DNA of 64,000 nucleotides from Neoarius graeffei (GCF_027579695.1 NC_083571.1:45354890-45418889); one strand, 5' to 3'. Counted from the stretch's first letter, positions 22,745 to 34,904 are shown. Program-made: numbers and translations. The notes: generated by a model from the letters alone, not told the origin.

Positions 22745-23765
22745 CAGGTTGCTCCTAAACAACATAAAGAAGATCAGTTCACTCGTTTCCACAGAAGCCA
22801 GTCAGATGTGCAGTTCCTTGTCATCTACAGACTGGACTACTGCAACACACTCCTGGCAGGTTTTCACTGTGTACCAACAGATCCCTGCAACCGATCCAGA
22901 ATATAGCTGTATGGCTTGTTCTCAACCTCCTCAGGTTCTCCCATGTTACCCCATTGCTCTGTTCCTTCAGCTAGCTCCCTGTAGTTGCCTGCATGAGGTT
23001 TAAACACTGATGCTTGTCTGTAAAGCCAAAAAACAAACCAACCCTGCAATCATTTATCAAAGCCCACTCAGTAGCATATACCCTTCAAGCCAAAAGCACA
23101 GCTCAACTTGAACCACTGTCCTTATGATACAAGGAATTTCTGCACCAAGACTCTTCTCTATTCCCAGCACCCAGGCTCATGGGTGTCCTAACATCTGAAT
23201 CACTGGCTGTCTTTAAATAAAGACTGAAGACCCATTTCATCTCATTATCTCTAGCCGCTTTATCCTGTTCTACAGGGTTGCAGGCAAGCTGGAGCCTATC
23301 CCAGCTGACTATGGGCGAAAGGCGGGGTACACCCTGGACAAGTCACCAGGTCATCACAGGGCTGACACATAGACACAGAAAACCATTCACACTCACACCT
23401 ACGGTCAATTTAGAGTCACCAGTTAACCTAACCTGCATGTCTTTGGACTTTGGGGGAAACCGGAGCACCTGGAGGAAACCCACGCGGACACCATGCAAAC
23501 TCCGCACAGAAGGCCCTCGCTGGCCACGGGGCTCGAACCTGGACCTTCTTGCTATGAGGTAACAGCACTAATCACTACACCACCGTGCCGCCCCTGAAGA
23601 CCCATCTCTTCACTAAATGTTTAACTAATTGTATTAAATATACACAGTTTACTGTTTTCTTGGGGGTTTTTTTGTTTCATTTGCTTGTTTTTTAATAGAG
23701 ACTTCAGTGCAGTTCTATAAATTGCTCTGGATACGAGAGTATGCTAAATGCAATAAGTGAATGAC
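22745..23765 (+). pseudogene. L2-clade LINE ORF2 3' fragment, split by a V-SINE
   Basis: The frame at 22749-22906 reads LDYCNTLLAGFHCVPTDP, the conserved L2/CR1-group block downstream of the RT active site. It continues in broken frames through LFSTSSGS- and P(C)NHL-like segments. After the SINE it resumes with CTGAAGACCCATCTCTTCAC. The end at about 23735 (CTCTGGATACGAGAGTATGC, then TAAATGCAA) is a common fish LINE 3' motif. Numerous stops make it dead. Confidence 0.75.
23236..23593 (-). mobile_element. V-SINE inserted in the L2 fragment
   Basis: Reverse full-length copy. The 12-bp direct repeat ctgaagacccat lies at 23224-23235 and 23594-23605 and is itself L2 sequence, proving the order of insertion. 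Confidence 0.95.
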
Positions 23766-24486
23766 TATTTTATTAGGTTAATAAGTGTTTTTGGATTTTG
23801 AGTGATTAAATAAAATCGAACCAAGACAAGCCTGGTTAATAGGGTTGGGAACGAGAACACAGGAGGCAGGAGATACAGTGAGTGGAGGTGTAATCCCTTT
23901 TAAGCAATGCACTCATCGTATCACACTGTTCAGTTTCATTTCAGCTCAACTCAGGTGAAGGCACATGCAGTCACCTTTCCCTCCATTTGGTGCTTGGCAG
24001 TCTACTGTGGTGGAAAAAAAAAGACACTTAAATTAGTCTGTTGTAAACCACACATAGGTGTATACAATCACTTGTTACCTTTCTTTTTTCCATGACTCCC
24101 TCTTCATTGCACAGCAGGAGCCTGAACACACACCCCTGCAACAAACAAACTGAATTAACCAGTTTTTCATAATGTTTTTTGTTTTAACCATTTTAGGAAC
24201 ATAATGTTAAGGTTGGAATGTAAGAACCGAAATGATTAAATGTTGGTTCTACTCAGAGCAAACTGCTGAACAGTAATATACTTTTTTTTTTCATGTCAGT
24301 GTTGATTTCAACCACAAAATTTCCAAGCAGCTTCAAATCACATGACCTATAATCAGTCTCACCTGTTTTGTCTTCTCCCAAAATAATAACCCTATTTAAA
24401 TCCTTGTGCTTCGTTGCTTGACTTTTTCTTTAAATACTTTAAATGTAGTGAAATATAGTGCTTATATTGCACATTTTAAACACACA
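23766..24486. other. No recognised feature
   Basis: Unassigned, with an AT-rich right half. Confidence 0.35.
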
Positions 24487-26077
24487 CAGTTGTGGTCAGA
24501 AGTTTACACACAGTGACCTGAATGTCATCTTGGATATGAATGTCATGGCACTATTTGGGCTTTCAGTAATTTCTTTGAACTGTTCTTTTTCTGTGGCAGA
24601 ATGTACAGCATACATATTTAATAAAAAAAACACCACTAGAATTTGGTGCATAAGTTTTAATTTTCTTTGGGTTTTCTGAAATCAACACTGGGTCAAAATT
24701 ATACATACAAGGTCAAAAATGTACATACAGCACACCTAATATTTGGGTAAAATGTCTCTTCACAAGATTCACCTTGACCAAACATTTTTGTTTACCATGA
24801 ACAGGCTTCTGGCAGAATTGTGGTTGGATATTTCATGATTCTTCATGATAGAATTGGTAGAGTTCAAGTAATTTTTTTTTTCTTGGCATGGACTCAACTT
24901 ATAAGCATGGTCCATATATTTTCAATTGGGCTGAAGTCAGGACTTGTTTTAAGCTTAATGTTAGCCTGCTTTTTCCTCCACAACCAGCTCTGATGCATGT
25001 TCGGGTTCATTGTCCTGTTGTAACTCCCAAGTTCCAAATCATGTTCAAGTTTCTGATGGTTTATGCTGAAGAATTCTGAGGTAGTCCTCCTTCTTCATTA
25101 TTCCATCCACTTTGTGCAATGAACCAGTTCCACTGGCAGCAAAACAACCCCAGAGCATGATGCTGCTACCACCACCACTAGCTGGTACAGTGTCCCTCTG
25201 TACATGATGGTCATTGTGGCCAAACAACTCAACCTTTGTCTCATCTGACCATACAGCTATCCTCCAGAAGGCTTTTTCTTTGTCTGTGTGGTCAGCTTCA
25301 AACTTTAGTTAAGCTTAAAGGTGTCAATTTTGGAGCAGGGGGTTATTTCTTGGATAGCAGCCTCTTAGTCCATGGTGATCTGAACTGTAGACAGTGATCC
25401 ATCAGCTTCCAGTTCATGGCAGGGCTGTGCCATGGTGGTTCCCAGGTTGTTCCTGACCATCCAAACCAATTTCCTTTCAGCTGAGGGTGACAGTTTGGGT
25501 TTTCTTGAAGCAAAGTGACTACACCTCACAATAACTTGGATACAATTGTTTGAACTGATCTTGGAATTTGCAGTTTTTTAGAAATGGCTCCAAGAGACAT
25601 TCCAGTGTTGTGTATATCTGCAATCCTCTTTCTCAGATCTGCACTGAGCTCCTTGGACTTTCCCATTTTACTGTGTGTTGGTCAATCCAAAGAGTGCTGT
25701 AAACAAATCCTTTTTATGAAGACACAGAGACGTTACCAGCTGTAATCAATCATGATCACGAACAGGAAGTTTATTGACCTCAGCCTTGGCATGATAAGAG
25801 ACATTTTGGAAGTTTCTGAATCAATAACCTAAGTGAGCGTATGCAAATTTTTGACCCTGTATGTATAATTTTGACCCTGTGTTGATTTCAGAAAGCCCAA
25901 AGAAAATTAAAACCTTTGCACCAAATTCTAGTGTTTTTTTAAATTGAAGATGTATGCTGTACAATCATTCTGCCACAGAAAAAGAACAGTTCAAAGAAAT
26001 TACTGAAAGCCCAAATACTGCCATGACATCCATTTCCAATATGGCATTCATGTCACTGTATGTAAACTTCTGACCTC
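24487..26077 (-). mobile_element. Tc1-like transposon, decayed
   Basis: The left end CAGTTGTGGTCAGAAGTTTA has its inverted partner at about 26040-26077 (GTATGTAAACTTCTGACC). Both inner arms share GGGCTTTCAGTAATTTCTTT. The right end is eroded into a (GATT)n repeat, so the final bases are missing. The transposase is minus-strand and broken. The best piece, 25045-25227, carries FGHNDHHVQRD and SIMLWGCFAASGTGSLH, close to the second catalytic region of Sleeping Beauty-like Tc1 enzymes. This is a different family from the one at 10205. Confidence 0.9.

Positions 26078-26141
<64 letters not shown>
26078..26141. repeat. (GATT)n microsatellite
   Basis: About 15 tetramer units beginning exactly where the Tc1 terminal repeat is lost. 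Confidence 0.95.
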
Positions 26142-26142
<1 letters not shown>

Positions 26143-26449
26143 ACATATCAGCACCTCATGGACACCCACTATATTTTCAACAAGACTTGCATGGCATTGA
26201 TGTGTGTAATTTTTGACAGTCTTGAACTCCATGGTGGAGTCTTTTTCCACCATGGAAAAGAGTAGGACTAGGAAGATATGTAACTTTCACACATATAAGC
26301 AACTGAAGACAATGAAAATAAGTCAAAACCTCACTGTTAACATTACTTAGTGGATAGTCAAGGCTCTATTATTAAATAACCACAATACCTAACCACTTTC
26401 TCCCACAAAGGAGAAACTGTGCCACCTGTGCCACTTCAAATCCATATTT
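26142..26449. other. No recognised feature
   Basis: Flanking sequence of the Gmr1 insertion. Its last five bases (AAGTG, 26450-26454) are the target-site duplication. Confidence 0.4.
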
Positions 26450-26454
26450 AAGTG

Positions 26455-26568
26455 TGTAGAAGTCAGAGTGGGTGGGTGGAGCACAGAAGTACGGCAGGCC
26501 AGAACTGAGTTCCAAAACTCTTTTATTTTTGCTTTTCAGCTTTAACTTTTCACACTCTCCCAGTTGCA

Positions 26569-26634
<66 letters not shown>

Positions 26635-26822
26635 AAAAAAGTCATCTGGTGCGGGAGAGCACTCCCTTCCTCTGCCCTCTCTCTCCTTATATAGGGCGTG
26701 GTTGCTGGGAAGACACACAAACACAGGTTAATTCACATCAGGTGTAGTGATTCTGCCACTTACCTTCCCTGACTCCGCCCTCCGGTCACAGACCGACACT
26801 TGACCACGCCCCCACTGCCACA
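26455..26822 (-). repeat. Gmr1 3' LTR
   Basis: The 368-bp LTR starts TGTAGAAGTC, contains a (CA)n run at about 26573-26630 and ends TGCCACA. The sequence TATATAGGGCGTGG near 26690 may hold a TATA box in one orientation. Its internal edge is a purine-rich minus-strand stretch (GGCGGTGGGGGTA, 26823-26835) that serves as a polypurine tract. Confidence 0.9.
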
Positions 26823-26839
26823 TACCCCCACCGCCCGAC

Positions 26840-28248
26840 TCAGGCCGGGCAGCTGTCCGGCCTGCAGCCGACTCCCCCCCCTTGACAGGAGAGAAAGTCC
26901 GCCATGACCATCTGCACCCCCGGCCTGTGGACCACCTTGAAGTTAAAGGGTTGGAGAGCCAGATACCAATGGGTGATCCGCGCGTTGGCATCCTTCATGC
27001 GGTGGAGCCACTGGAGGGGCGCGTGGTCCGAACAGATGGTGAAAGGGCGTCCCAGCAGGTAGTAACGGAGGGCGAGGACTGCCCACTTGATGGCCAGGCA
27101 CTCCTCTATGGTGCTGTAGTGCTCCTCACGCACTGACAGCTTCCAACTAATGTACAGCACTGGGCGATCCTCCCCCTCCACTTCCTGGGACAAAACAGCC
27201 CCCAGCCCTCTGTCCGACGTGTCCATCTGCAATATAAAAGGGAGAGAAAAGTCAGGGGAGTGTAACAGTGGCCCCCCACACAGTGCAGCCTTTACCTCAG
27301 AAAAAGCCCACTGGCATTGCTCCGTCCACTGTACCGGATCTGGTGCCCCCTTTTTAGTCAGATCAGTCAGCGGGCTGGTGACGTCTGAATAATTAGGTAT
27401 AAACCTACGATAATAGCCAGCCAGCCCCAGGAACTGTCTCACCCCCTTTTTGGTCTTGGGCCTCGGGCAGGCCACAATTGCTGCAGTCTTGTTAATTTGG
27501 GGAGGCACCTACCCATTGCCCAAGTGGAAGCCCAGATACCGTACTTCCACCCACCCAATCGCACACTTCTTCAGGTTGGCTGTGAGACCCGCCCGCCTCA
27601 GCGACCTAAGGACGGCCCTCAGGTGTTGTAGGTGCCACGGCCAGTCATTACTATAAATAATGATGTCGTCAAGGTACGCGGCAGCATAGGTGTCGTGGGG
27701 GCAGAGGACCCTATCCATCAGCCACTGAAACGTAGCGGGCACCCCAAACAGCCCAAAAGGAAGTGTGACAAACTGGTGTAAGCCGAATGGTGTGGAAAAG
27801 GCCATTTTTTCTCGGGATAATCGAGTCAAGGGGATCTGCCAATAACCCTTTGTCAAATCCAGTGTCGAGTAAAAGCGAGCCGTGCCTAGTCGATCGAGCA
27901 ACTCATCAATACGAGGCATTGGGTACGCATCGAATTTAGACACCGTGTTGACTTTTCTATAGTCTACACAGAACCAGACCGACCCGTCGGCCTTGGGTAC
28001 CAAGACCACCGGGCTGCTCCAGTCGCTGTGGGACTCCTCAATGATGCCCATTTTGAGCATGGCCTCAAGTTCTTCCCGAACCACTTTTTTCTTCTGTTCG
28101 GGTAGCCTGTAAGGGCGGCTAGGCACTACCACCCCCGGGGGCATCTCAATGTGGTGCTCTATGAGGTCGGTGCGGCTGGGCAGGGGCGAGAACATGTCCG
28201 AAAATTCGGTCTGCAACTGGGCAACCTCCGCGAGTTGTGTCAGGGAGA
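26840..28248 (-). pseudogene. Gmr1 reverse transcriptase-RNase H
   Basis: The upstream part (27509-28216, 235 codons) holds RT blocks LEAMLKMGIIEESHSDWSSP, CVDYRKVN, DLTKGYWQIPL and the active site YLDDIIIYSND near 27660. The downstream part (26840-27508) holds the thumb (FLGLAGYYRRFIPN) and RNase H residues (MDTSDRGLGAVLSQ, STIEECLAIKW, CSDHAPLQW). Both are in one frame, separated by a single UAG at 27509-27511. The coding region then runs into the 3' LTR without an integrase. The retrovirus cut this gene off from its integrase part at 28253/37995. Confidence 0.9.
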
Positions 28249-28253
28249 GGTGG

Positions 28254-29397
28254 TGTTGGGTTCACCCAGAAAGAGACCCTGGATTCCTTCGTGAATGCCT
28301 TCCCTTCGGGCCCGAAGTAGACGAATCGCTCAGAAACGGACAGGAGAACACGTGTGGGTTGTTCACATGCCAGTTTATTCGCTCGCTTCGTCAAAATGAA
28401 AACATTTGTGGGAATGTCTTATAGTGTTGCTATGTTTATGTTTTGTCTTCGTGTGTGTGTGTGTGTCTATGGGTGTGTGTCTATGTAGAAGTGTGTAATT
28501 ATCTTGAATCAATCATAATAATATAATAACATATTTTTGCTGACAGTAAGGTACAGATAGATATCAGAATTTTAGCTTATCAATATTATGTCTGATTCTT
28601 CGTGGAATAGTTTGGAATGTTAAACATAGATAATGTTTAATGTTTGCCTACGAAGAAGGTCAAAAAACACTAGTTTGCACAGAAAGGATCTTACTAATTC
28701 TTAATAATTAACATGAATAATTCTTAACACATGAATGTCAGTAAATTACATCTTGATTATCTTGATTCCATCAACATAAGTAAAATAACAAATAACAATC
28801 AGCTCTTAATAATGAATGTTATAAGAGAATAATCATAAAAAATCAGAACAACTTAACCACAAGAACAATGAGAATATGTCTGAAAGAGAGAGAACAATTA
28901 AACCACTAACAGGATTAAACTTATAACTAAATTAGGTTAATGCTCTTAAACTAAAAATCCTTAGAATCTTAAGATCTTAATTATAATTATAATGTCATTA
29001 TGGAACTAATCTAGAACTATGAAACTAACATTAATCATTACCATAGTATATTTCAATATATTTCAGTATATTTCATAGCCTTTATGAAGCCATGACCTAA
29101 GATTCAACTGAATGAATAAGCATGATCATGAACTTTAATTCTACTGTTTCAAAGTGGGTATGAGTCGATCTGACACTAAAACAGACCTTCAGACACTTCT
29201 CTGTTCAAAATACACATTCATAAACAAAATGTTCCCAAACAATGTCCAGCCGGACCTAAGGTCATTTCAAACTAAATTTTAACACAGAATAAGCTAAGAA
29301 TTACTATTTCACTAAACCTACATATATCTTGATTTAACCTACTGATTCTGATTCATATTCTGATCATAATCTACACATAATAAAATTTGACCCAACA
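28254..29397 (-). repeat. ERV 3' LTR
   Basis: A long U3 is AT-rich. On the minus strand a TATAAG box lies at about 28418-28423, with AATAAA at 28374-28379 (its complement TTTATT is seen on plus). R and U5 are therefore short, within the last ~165 bp (28254-28420). A GT microsatellite lies at about 28446-28466. Confidence 0.93.
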
Positions 29398-29409
29398 ATC
29401 CCCCCCTTT
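29398..29409 (-). promoter_or_regulatory. ERV polypurine tract
   Basis: Minus-strand AAAGGGGGGGAT lies directly beside the 3' LTR. This is the expected position and composition of the plus-strand DNA primer of reverse transcription. Confidence 0.85.
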
Positions 29410-29480
29410 AATACTAATTACAGTATTAACTAGATTTTAAGTAAACATGTAAGTAAGTAAGATTATGATTAAGATTAGTG

Positions 29481-31061
29481 TTACACCCTAGCAGGACGAT
29501 AATATACATTATTCTCTCTATGCAGAGGTTTGCGGGTAAGACTATTAATCATCTTATGCATTCTGTCCATCAAGCATCTCAAAATGCAAGGTCCCAGGAA
29601 AATAAACAAAAGAACAATCACCACTACAGGAATACACATAGAAAAAATAGCAGACCAACTAGACAAATTACCAAACAGTCCAGAAAACCACACCCACCCT
29701 GCCGTATCCCCATGTTCATCATGTTCTAATTGTTGAGCAATCTGTCTCATTTGATGTACGGCTGCACCCATTTCACCATCCGGGTTATCATTAGTGGGAA
29801 TAAAAGTGCAACAGCTGTCTCCAATCATAGCACAAACACCCCCCTTTTCTGCTAACAAAATATCAAGGGCCATACGATTTTGAGTAGTCATTAGACGCAG
29901 GGAGGTTAATTCTGTTCTAATACCATCGACAGCTTTAATGGTTTCATTAACAAAGCTGGCCAAGCGATAATGTGTTAATTCTACATTCTTCCATAGATCA
30001 GCTACACCAAAATGAGGAAACATTGATGTCCAAAACCTGTGCCACCTAGTAGTAAGATGATGTTCCAGGGGTGGAAAATTATGAATAACATCTCGTTTTG
30101 GGCGATGAGCAGAGAGAGGATGGATAGCAGTAATAGCGTTTTTGAGTTGTATGGGAGCGCAAATGCCTGACCACTTAGTGGGAAACGAAACAAGGAGATT
30201 ACTATTACCGCAGTACCAGTACCAGTTTAATGCCAATTTAACACCAGGATAATTATTAGGGTGTGGTGGAACGCAATTAGGATGAGCTCTACATGTATTT
30301 TTGATATACTCGATACTGTTGAGTGTACAATCAGTTAGCGGAGGTTTACATCGACATGAATTCGGGATCCAGCGAGGACATGGAGAGGTGACGGAATTCT
30401 GATCATATATCTGCTTACATTGAGACTTAGGAATGTGTCCTAAATAAATGTTACTTTTTTGAGAGTAATTCATTCTAAAACAATGAGGGAAAGTGAAATT
30501 AGAAGGCATATCTACTTTTAGAGTAGTGAGAATAGAATCTTGTAATATAATGTCGGGGGTATCTGTGCCATGTACTGAAGAAGTCTGGTTTAACTTTGCT
30601 ACCACAGAAGGGTGAGGAGAGTAATTACAGAAAGGGCCCCAAAATTTAGAAGGTTGGCCTTTTGGCCCCCAAGCATAATATAAAGCTTCAGAGCATAACG
30701 GCAAAGGTGGGCGTGTAATAATAGTGGAGGATGGCATCAAATGACATACATAACAACTTTCATTTGTGTGAGCCCGTGCAGTCCAGTTAGCAAATTGCCA
30801 GAAGATGTTGTCTCGAGGTCCAGCTCCAGCGGGTAACCCTGCTCCGAGCAATAGGAAAATGGTCACGAAGGCTCGGGCGGGTAACCCTGCCCCGAGCAGA
30901 GATGAAGCAACCACGAAGGCTCGGGCGGGTAGCCCTGCCCCGAGCAAGGAAGTGATCCTGAAGGCTCGGGCGGGTAGCCCTGCCCCGAGCAGTGATGTCA
31001 CGAGACCTGCGATGTGGACCATCATGGTTGTAGTGAGGTGGTTCGGTTTCAAACGGTTCAC
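29481..31061 (-). CDS. env: ERV envelope glycoprotein (SU-TM)
   Basis: Open frame of 526 residues. The N-terminus contains four in-frame 15-16-residue repeats (core LLGAGLPARAF), covering the region where a signal peptide is expected. A surface subunit with many NxS/T sites and cysteines follows. A basic cleavage motif (HRPKRD) near residue 330 separates the transmembrane subunit. TM holds a heptad-like helix, CX6CC at CAMIGDSCC (about residues 416-424), and a hydrophobic anchor (IFSMCIPVVVIVLLFIFLG) followed by a short cytoplasmic tail. CX6CC and the preceding QNRMALDILLAEKGG segment are gamma-type Env features. Env normally mediates receptor binding and fusion; whether this one is expressed is unknown. 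It would be made from a spliced mRNA. Confidence 0.92.
   Translation of the reverse strand: MNRLKPNHLTTTMMVHIAGLVTSLLGAGLPARAFRITSLLGAGLPARAFVVASSLLGAGLPARAFVTIFLLLGAGLPAGAGPRDNIFWQFANWTARAHTNESCYVCHLMPSSTIITRPPLPLCSEALYYAWGPKGQPSKFWGPFCNYSPHPSVVAKLNQTSSVHGTDTPDIILQDSILTTLKVDMPSNFTFPHCFRMNYSQKSNIYLGHIPKSQCKQIYDQNSVTSPCPRWIPNSCRCKPPLTDCTLNSIEYIKNTCRAHPNCVPPHPNNYPGVKLALNWYWYCGNSNLLVSFPTKWSGICAPIQLKNAITAIHPLSAHRPKRDVIHNFPPLEHHLTTRWHRFWTSMFPHFGVADLWKNVELTHYRLASFVNETIKAVDGIRTELTSLRLMTTQNRMALDILLAEKGGVCAMIGDSCCTFIPTNDNPDGEMGAAVHQMRQIAQQLEHDEHGDTAGWVWFSGLFGNLSSWSAIFSMCIPVVVIVLLFIFLGPCILRCLMDRMHKMINSLTRKPLHRENNVYYRPARV
30823..30990 (-). repeat. Tandem repeats in the env leader
   Basis: Four units start at about 30823, 30871, 30919 and 30964, spaced 48, 48 and 45 bases, all multiples of three. 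In the plus strand each unit has GCTCGGG and CCCGAGC arms around a GTAACCCTG-like centre, so each can fold into a hairpin. The rightmost two units read GTAGCCC. Confidence 0.85.
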
Positions 31062-31289
31062 GGTTCGGATTCCAGACTGGGCGCAAGATCTCTTCCCCCT
31101 TTTCGTTCACAACGCCTCACAGGCAGTAATGGATTCTCAGTCAGCCGGGCTGCACAACTCAGTCAGCGTTTGCACACAGGTCAATTCTATAGCACAGAGA
31201 AAGGGAGAGAGAGAGAGAGAGAGAGAGAAAGAGACTGGATAGGGACACAAAAAGCATTAATAGCAACTGATTATTGTAACACAACTTTA

Positions 31290-34200
31290 TTATGGAGCCT
31301 TCTTCAGTCGGGTGGCATGAATCCACTGTGGAAAAAGGTCAGTTAAGACAGCAGTACGAGTAATGGCGACTATTTCTGCAGGCTCACTATATCGAGGTTT
31401 TCCCAATTGTCCAAATCGTTTAAAAAATTGCACCAGCACTTTGTCTCCTACTTGGAAGGGGTGTGTGTTTGCTGATGGTGGAAGTGATATGGTACTATTG
31501 ACCTTAGTACAAATTTCATGCAATTTATCGATAAGGGCTGCAGAATACTCATCCATATATGTCTTCAAATCAGAGGTACCCAGAGCCGGAGTCCCTTTTC
31601 TCCAGGGGACAGGGAACGGTCGCCCAAAAATGATCTCGTAGGGGGAATAGCCGCCGAGACTAGGCTTCGATGTCATGTGAATTTCAGCCAGTGTGGCTGG
31701 CAATAGGTCTACCCAATTTCTGGAACCCGTGGTCTGCATAGCCTTAGTTAGTTTGTCTTTCAATGTTCGATTAGTACGCTCTACGATACCAGAAGATTGA
31801 GGATGGTATGGAATGTGAAAGCGCCAGTTCAGTGAAAGATACTTACACAGATCTTGTGTGACCTTTGAGGTGAAAGGGGTACCTTTGTCTGAGTCTATGG
31901 CATCTGGAACCCCATAACGAGGTATTATTTCTTTTGCCAGCGTACGAGTCACTACCTTTGCATTCTCTCTAGAACACGGAAAGGCTTCTACCCATTTAGA
32001 AAATTTGTCCACAATCACCAGGAGATATTTAAACGGCCCACAGGGAGGCATGTGTGTGAAGTCGATTTGCCATTCTAAGAATGGAGATGTCGGTATGGGT
32101 AAACACTCGTGTTTCGCGACTGCTTTGGAGTGATTGTTCTGTGCGCAGATGAGGCATCTCTCGAGAATTGAATCCACCAAACTGTTTAAATTAGCTATAC
32201 AGAAAAGTTTGTTCATGTCCCCCTTTACCCCCCTTCGTGCACGGTGTGTTACGCCATGAAATTCACGCACAAGGAAAGGAAGGCAATGTGATGGAAGACA
32301 AAGGCGGCCATCTTGGCTGTACCATAGGCCATCAGAGGCGACATAAGCATCTTGTAGCTGCCAAAAGGCAGAATCATTTGGAGAAGCTGAAGCCTGTAAA
32401 GAGATAAGGTCTAAATCTGGGATCAGACTACTAGCAAGACAAGATGTATTACATGATGAAGAGTCTAGACCAGGAGACATGACACCAGAAGCAGCAGCAA
32501 ATTTTGCCATACGATCAGCAAGAGAGTTACCCATGCGTTCAGGGGTGTTTCCCGAGGCATGCGCTTTAGTCTTGACTATAGCGAGTGACCTAGGGAGATG
32601 ACAAGAATCAATAAGATTTTGTACTAAAGTTGAGTGTGAAATGGGCTTCCCATCTGCGGCGTGGAAGCCCCATGACTGCCAAATCTTCCCAAAATCATGA
32701 GCCACCCCAAAGGCATAACGAGAGTCTGTGTAGATTGTGACGTCCTTGCCCTGAAACAAAATACAGGCACGCATTAGTGCATACAATTCGGCTGCCTGAG
32801 CGGAAGAGAACGGGAGAGCATAGGCCTCGTGTACAATGTCAGGCAGGGAACACACAGAATAGCCACAGAGGAAAACATTATCTGAAGGTTTAGAACAAGA
32901 GCCATCAACAAAGATTACTTCCCCAGTCTCCAGAGGGCTGGAGGAAAGATCAGACCTGATACTGGTAGTATGCAAGATTTCAGATAGACAATCATGCTCA
33001 GTGTCCTCTAAGGTGTCGTCCTGAGAGTTAAGAAGGCGTGCGAGAGCGTGACCTATAGTATTAGAGGATGCGGCTCGAATTTCGAGATTGTCAGTAGAAA
33101 AGAGAATGGTTTCATATCCGGAGCGTCGCTGCGCAGTCATATGTTGAGTCTGTAAATTTTGCAATACCTGTTTAACTTGATGTGACGAGTGCAAGATCAG
33201 TGGGTGAGACAAAACCAATTTCTCTGCATCTGAAACCATCATAGCACAGGCGGCGACAGCCCTTAGACACGCAGGCAAGCCTTGAGCAACAGTGTCTAAA
33301 GTTTTAGATAAGAACGCACACGGACGAATCCCCCCTCCATGCTCCTGAGCCAAAACACCAGACGCCGTACCTTGTTGTTCACAGGCGTAGAGATGAAAGG
33401 GCTTGGAGTAGTCAGGTAAACCCAGAGCGGGGGCGGAGCAGAGAGCGCTTTTGAGGGAGTGATAAGCGTTAATCATAGTGTCAGTCCAGGTCAAAGGATG
33501 TCGCTGTGGGTCTTGAGGAGAGATTGCAGCACGGAGAATCTTGTCATATGAGGAGCAGTCAGGGATCCATTGTCTGCAGTAATTGATAAGACCCAGAAAA
33601 GACATGAGGGCATGCTTAGTGGCAGGGCGTTTCGTGTCTAGAATCGCCTGCACCCGATCAGCTGACAGCTTACGACAACCTTGTGAAAGTTCAAAGCCCA
33701 GATACTTAACAGTGTCCTTGCAGAACTGGAGCTTGGTTCTGGAAACCTTGAAACCCTTTTTCGCCAGATGTTGGAGCAGGCGCAATGATGCGGCTTGGCA
33801 GATTTCTGGGGACTCAGCGGATATCAGAAGATCATCGGCGTAGGTCAGGATCACAGAGCCCTGGGGGAGGGAGAGGTCACAAAGTGCGTTACGAATTACA
33901 GCTGAAAACACAGCTGGAGAATCAATAAAACCTTGTATGCGCCTACCTTATGGTAGGCGTGTCCAAGTATACTGCTTCCGTCTGTGCGTGAACGCAAACA
34001 AAGGCTGTGTGTTTTCTCCAACCGGAACGCTGAAAAAAGCAGAGCAGAGATCAATGACGGAGAAACAGCAATGATCAGCAGGAACTTGTGATATTACAGA
34101 GGAAACGTCAGGTACAATAGGTGCTACAGGAACAATCAGTTCATTAATCTTACGCAAGTCCTGCGTAAAATGCCAGGTACCGTCTGGCTTGGGCACGGGG

Positions 34201-34904
34201 TTGACAGGTGTATTGTACGGGCTGATACACTCTCTCACCACGCCTTGTTCAAGGAGAGACCGTAAGATGACATCAATCCCTTTGACTTTATCCTCAGAGA
34301 GAGGATACTGGTTAACATAAACAGGGAGCAGATGTTTCAGCTTAGCTTCATAAGGAACACAATTAACCAGGCCTACCTCATCCTTCTGTTCAGCCCAAAG
34401 AGAGGAGGGAATTTCAGCCAAAGCCGTAGAAGGGTCAGCAGAGGGAATAACAGAGTTTACAGAAGTCATGCAAACAGCAGAGATATTTGGTACAGTCACA
34501 TGTGAAGAAAGATAAGATAAAGCAGGAGGCAGCGAGTCAGGAGTGCAAATAGTCATCTTGGATCCCTGAAACGAAATGGATAAATGTAACAGACTCATTA
34601 GATCCCGTCCCATTAAGTTAAAAGGACACTGTGACATCAACACAAAAGAGTGATGTTTACGAAGTGCTGGGTCAGCGGGACAGGTTACCAGTAACGGAGG
34701 AGTGCAAGGGGAAGAAAAAGGGACCCCATCAATTCCCACAGAGCGAACGGTTTTGTTAGACATCGGACCCTCGTATGACTTTCCCACCGAGGACATTGTA
34801 GCACCAGTGTCAATTAAGAAAGGGAGCACCTTTCCATCCACAACCAATTCTACAACAGGCAAATCACTAGCTAGATAAGAGTCGAAAGAACAATGTAACA
34901 TCAT
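31290..34904 (-). pseudogene. pol: ERV protease-reverse transcriptase-RNase H-integrase
   Basis: One continuous frame with a single stop (UAA, 33948-33950). The upstream part (33948-34904) holds the protease (LIDTGATMSS, residues about 31-40) and RT fingers. The downstream part (31290 to about 33947) holds the RT active site YADDLL near 33830, RNase H (FVDGSCS, ELYALMRA, YTDSRYAF), the integrase zinc site (HGVTH ... CLICAQ), the D,D-35-E core (WQIDFTH, IDSDKGTPF, GIVERTNRTLK) and a C-terminal SH3-like region. The frame is shared with gag across a UAG at 34929-34931. The break lies just before the conserved QGF block of RT, in a 15-nt in-frame insertion. Unless the UAA is read through, no full Pol is made. 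Confidence 0.92.
33940..33959 (-). repeat. Perfect 8-bp hairpin carrying the pol stop
   Basis: Arms CGCCTACC (33940-33947) and GGTAGGCG (33952-33959) enclose a 4-nt loop. The minus-strand UAA occupies three of the four loop bases. The extra sequence is a multiple of three, so the frame is unchanged downstream. Confidence 0.95.

Noticed and set aside
26372..26747. THTHTH and VCVCVC frames
   Set aside because: They come from the CA tract of the Gmr1 LTR.
30823..30990. CRISPR-like spaced repeats
   Set aside because: Only four units, inside an env frame, in a vertebrate genome. It is a coding tandem repeat.
30787..31346. Frames overlapping the env leader and integrase end on both strands
   Set aside because: These frames (plus-strand 30805-31242 and 31014-31346, minus-strand 30787-31110) arise from the repeated leader and a GA repeat. 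Env is read on the minus strand with expected domains.
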